Shown here: positions 21,576 to 64,000 of the stretch, one piece after another
How positions within the stretch are numbered: position 1 is the first letter of the stretch
Layout of the letters: each line of letters starts with the position of its first letter
Assembly (NCBI GenBank): GCA_963556495.2
Contig: OY747715.1
Location: forward strand, 17,578,739 to 17,642,738
DNA length: 64,000 nucleotides
Source: Valencia hispanica
Lineage: Eukaryota > Chordata > Actinopteri > Cyprinodontiformes > Valenciidae
Reading direction: 5' to 3'
The notes under the pieces: model-generated
The model's database searches: none
What the model was told of the DNA's origin: nothing
What the model saw: only the letters and a program-made list of their open reading frames with translations
Made by a program: the position numbers and the translations under genes

Positions 21576-22692
21576 AAGCATTTTAGAGCTCCATCTGCTG
21601 CAATGTCTCTGTTCTGTCTGATGGAAAACAGTCTATTGTGGTGTTAAAATCAAGTCGTTGTTAAAGTCAGTTGTTTGCTAAAGTGAGGGGGGAAAGGCTA
21701 TGGTGACAAAATGGTACCCTGTCTGAGAACAAACTGATCTAGTGATCTAACGCTCAGTCCAATAATCCTCATGACTATCCAAAGGACAAATAATTCAAAT
21801 TAGAGGCACTACCCAATTTCAAAAAAATCAGATGAACAAAAAGGCAATGCAGAAATAACAGATTGTGTACCATGGAACGATACATGACACTTTCAGAAAA
21901 CAAGATTTGCAACACACCATAAAAATAAAGGATAATTTTACTTGGAAAAAAAACTGCAAAAGGTGTCTGCAAGTTTAAAAATACCTGTTAGGATGCTAAC
22001 GATTAAAAATTGTAAAACACTTTTTTGGTAACCAATTTCCTCTGGTTTGAGATCAAACTAATCATCACCACATACAAACCAATAATGACTGAACAAACAT
22101 AGACAAGGGGGCGTTTTCAGTCAATAATACCTTCCTTCAACATTCAAAGGAACTCTTCGCTGCCGGTGATTATTTAAACATAAACTGCGCATCTCTCACC
22201 TAAATTACCGTCATCCATCTCTCTCCTGTTTAGCACTACACACACACGCACACACACGCACACAATCCCTCGCCCTCACTTCCCCAGAGATATAGAGCTG
22301 TGAGAAGGCATGTGTTTTTAAAAACGCTGTCGCTGGATATTCTCTCGCGGCGTCTCAGAGAAGCTGTCTGCTGTTGCTCCTCTCTTCGAAACAAGAGTCT
22401 CCAGTTCTCCCCGAGCACGCCGGCACGTGTTGGTTGTGCGCGCTCGCACGTGCACGCACGCGCGCGCACGAGCAAAACCGAGTCACATGCAGCGGTTGGA
22501 GACTGAGCTTTGAGGGGCAAGGAGATGCAGCTTGAAACGATGCTCCACTTGTATTACAGTGGCATTAATTCTACGAAAACAGCCGGGTGAAATGGTTTCA
22601 TTGTTACCTAAATATACACACTCACCTGCAGCAGCAACATCAGCAGCAGCAGGTTAAAAGTAAGCAGGCTGCGATAAAGTGTATGCATTTTT
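21576..22692. other. no gene seen; CA-rich and CG-alternating tracts upstream of gabra1
   Basis: 22236-22263 is a (CA)n tract with interspersed CG. 22437-22471 alternates purine and pyrimidine (gcgcgctcgcacgtgcacgc onward) and could form Z-DNA. ORFs here (94 codons or fewer) follow these low-complexity tracts. Confidence 0.5.
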
Positions 22693-22811
<119 letters not shown>

Positions 22812-22819
22812 TCATTGGA

Positions 22820-23407
22820 TTTAGAAAATATGGTGCGCGCAGAACTGTGACGTCCCTCATAACTAATCACGCACATGTATTACTTGAACCACGCGTGAGG
22901 AGGCAACGCACACGCTCACAGAGGAAACGTTGCACTGCAGACCAGACTGACGTGACTCCACTGCCAGCTCACTCTGCCTGCCCCCATGAAAATAAACCCT
23001 CCGCCAAAACTGAGGGCAAAAAATGAGTCGTTCCTCCATCAACAGATTGGATTTATAGAAGCCTTAAGCTTTTCGTAATGACACTGATTTTATATAAATT
23101 GCCAATAATAATACCATTGTCCACCTCGTTTTGTGTTTCTGCTTCGGTCCTTGCTGATGCAAATGTCCCCTGATTTGTAGTCTCAACTTAGAAAAGCGCA
23201 GATGCCTACAGAAATATACGCCGAGAATCATAAGCCCAGTTTTTTTTTCTTTTTTCCCCCCCTCTCTCTCTTGCAGATGCACGCAGCTCTTCGCCGCTCG
23301 TCGTGCTCTGGCTCAGTCTGAAGCGGCGCGGCTGTAGCAGCAGAATATTTGGCTTATAACAGACACCAGCAGTTGTCTAGATGCGAAACGTGGGCTTTTA
23401 GGAGACG
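22820..23407 (+). promoter_or_regulatory. gabra1: candidate gabra1 promoter and first 5' UTR exon
   Basis: The stretch has more CpG than its surroundings (for example 23285-23335). It holds two CRE-like motifs, TGACGTCC at 22848 and TGACGTGA at 22948, and ends at a strong donor, GACG|GTGAGT (intron from 23408). Other good donors lie at 23579 (GTAAGT) and 24195 (GTAAGT), so the 5' UTR exon end is not certain. The mammalian GABRA1 promoter is known to be CREB/ICER-regulated, which makes the CRE-like motifs plausible. No clear TATA box or start site can be named. Confidence 0.4.
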
Positions 23408-24404
23408 GTGAGTTATCTGCTGGAAGATTTTTATATTGCAGAGAATAGAAGAACATCCTCTTTCAACCGGTGTAAACCAGGTTGAAAGCGGAGGATATAA
23501 TTTCCCCAAAAATCTGGAGGTGCGCGCTCCCATCCAAACCGCAAGCCGTTTCGGTATAAGTGTTATTTTGGCGTCAATGTAAGTATATGCTTATGAAGGC
23601 TGTTCCTTTCCCCGTAGAGTGCATATATCGTCTCAGACGGTATTTTGGCAGAATTTTATCTCGTTGCAAATCATCACGTAACAGTCAGGGAGACAGTGAT
23701 AATCTAGCAGAAAATGTAAAATGATTTTTATATTCAACATCCGCTGCAAATAGATTAGGAGGACAGCAATGGAAGTTAAATTATGCTGCATATGAAATGG
23801 GCGGGCTTGTCATTATATTACGTTGGCACAGTCTATTCTAAAAAGAAATAGTATTTCTTTGGACACGGGGGTATTCTCTTTGGCTTCATTGGCTTGCTTG
23901 AAGCACAATCAGTGCATTCAAGCATTAAGCGTTTATTAGTCTAGATATGATAGTTTGGTGAAACATTTCTGTTGCCGACAGACTGAGAGTTGAACTCACT
24001 ACACAACCACCAATGAACAGTGAGAGAGACCTGCGCATATCGTCAGCAGCCGCTTCTACAGCCTCAAGCTGAAATTCGTCAGATCTGAGATCACAGAGGA
24101 AATTTTTCACATTCCGTCCGGCTAGGAAAAAAGATATTTGCAAAAAGTTTTAGGATATAGTCAATGGACATCTAATACTCCCCGGATCATCTGCTGTAAG
24201 TGATATTCTTAACCCCTTCGTCTTTTTATTGAGCTAAAAAGATAAAGCGGGTTGGCTTTCTTATCGGTGAACAGCGCAACAATCGAAGACGAGTTTTATT
24301 CATAGGGGTGGATGAGTTTACTGCTGAAATTAGCACCGTTTAAAGGGGGGATATTTTACGACACGCAGGAGCTGTTTGATGCTTTAACGGGAATGCTGCC
24401 TGGT

Positions 24405-24425
24405 TTCAGCACCGCGGACAGCGCT
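24405..24425 (+). promoter_or_regulatory. RE1/NRSE (REST/NRSF) site
   Basis: The 21-bp match reads TTCAGCACC, then G, then CGGACAGCGCT. It agrees with the canonical NRSE (TTCAGCACC-A-CGGACAGCGCC) at 19 of 21 positions, with both half-sites and their spacing intact. It lies 1.1 kb upstream of the gabra1 start codon. REST binds such sites and silences neuronal genes in non-neuronal cells, so this likely restricts gabra1 to neurons. Confidence 0.8.
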
Positions 24426-25509
24426 CTCCAAATAAAACAGCATCAACGCGCATTCAGTTAATTACTCCGCCACGCACGGATCGTCATCCCTGTATTTAGA
24501 CAAGCCTTGCATGGGATGTCAGTTGCACGCAACATTTTCAATCTCCTTATATAGGTATATTCAGATGCTGAATGTTAGTAGAGGGTGACATTCCTCCCTT
24601 TCGAATAACTTAAAAAGTGTGCTAGTACGGGTTTTCCCCCCAAAAAATTCGATAAGCTCCATAATTTTTCCTTTATTTAATCTGTGTCAACCAGGGGATT
24701 TTTTTGAAATTCCGTTTCAACAGAGGATTTGGCTCCCACCCACTCGTAGCACACCTTGAACCACCACAAGCAAGTGCTGCCTGTGTGTCTGTCATTGCAA
24801 ATTTCGGTGAATTCTTCGCCTTTTTTCTATAAATAAGCAACTGGCTCTCTTGTGGACACACTGATTGCGCTTTCCAACATGGATTCTAAATTTGCATGCA
24901 CATTATAGCACCGGGTGTCGATTGCCTATATTTTGTAGACTGGCTGGCATCAAACTTAAATCTTTAGGGAGGAATTAAATGTTCTTTTATGTTAAAGAAG
25001 AGGGATTTGGTCTTAATGCCAACGCTTCAGATTGCAGGGTGTTACCGTAGAGGAGGTTGTTCACAGGTGCTACAGGCTCACACAGAATATATATGTGGTT
25101 GATGTCGTATTTCCTTGTTATTTCCTCTTAATTATTCTGTGCTATGGATGCACCCACAAGAGCATCTGTTGGATCTGGTCTGTCTGATAGTCAGGGGCAC
25201 AATCAACGTGACATGCGATTAATAACAATGGTGCAGAATGCCTGATGTCTGTGTATATCAAATGTGGAATGTTTGGTAAAGTACATTTTAGATTTCACTG
25301 GTTTGTTGTGAATGAATCTAGTCAAAAATGTTTCGATTCATGTTCGAAAGAAGCACAGTAAGCTTCTCTATCTATGTTTGCTAATTTGTTGATACTTTTA
25401 TGTGATGACACATTGGAGAAAATGGTTTACAGGCTCCATGTGACATGGCGATTATGTTCATTTTCTTTTTCTTTAACCTCCAGCAGTGAAAGGTCCTCAT
25501 ATTTCAACT

Positions 25510-64000
<38,491 letters not shown>

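Overview
The window looks like teleost fish nuclear DNA. It is AT-rich, has long introns and large (TA)n arrays, and is packed with fish-type transposons: several Tc1 families, Rex1 and L2-like LINE pieces, a hAT-like element, a gypsy-type LTR element and a decayed retrovirus. The species cannot be told from the sequence. Only one host gene is visible, on the + strand: gabra1, the alpha-1 subunit of the GABA-A receptor chloride channel.

gabra1. Eight coding exons could be placed by hand, all with canonical GT/AG sites and continuous phase: 25510-25589, 33552-33664, 34685-34752, 38608-38828, 41808-41890, 42856-42999, 43157-43309 and 62680-62882. The last six have the sizes typical of this family (68, 221, 83, 144, 153 and 203 bp). 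Together they encode 355 residues: signal peptide, extracellular domain with Cys-loop and benzodiazepine-site residues, M1, M2 and M3. The final exon (M3-M4 loop, M4) lies past the right edge. The promoter and 5' UTR probably lie in the CpG-richer stretch around 22.8-24.5 kb, which also holds a near-consensus RE1/NRSE (REST) site at 24405-24425.

Layout. About 1.7-8 kb is a decayed, internally deleted endogenous retrovirus on the minus strand, with an exact tRNA-Trp primer-binding site. A young Tc1-like transposon with an intact transposase sits inside its LTR. Around 9.3-13.9 kb are Tc1 remnants and a rearranged LINE. At 18.4-21.6 kb a Tc1 remnant is split by a gypsy-type LTR element with a perfect 5-bp target duplication. 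At 22-25.6 kb is the gabra1 5' region. At 25.6-43.3 kb are gabra1 exons, with a hAT-like element, Tc1 copies, a LINE piece, a fold-back element and long (TA)n arrays in the introns. At 43.3-62.7 kb is one 19.4-kb intron full of transposons, including a Rex1 LINE inside a Tc1 element inside a (TA)n array. At 62.7-64 kb are the M2-M3 exon and the start of the next intron.

I found no tRNA or rRNA gene, no CRISPR and no second host gene. Nothing here is convincingly a new biological system. The best leads are the REST site by gabra1, the possibly active Tc1 copy, the tRNA-Trp-primed retrovirus relic and the nested insertions that allow relative dating.
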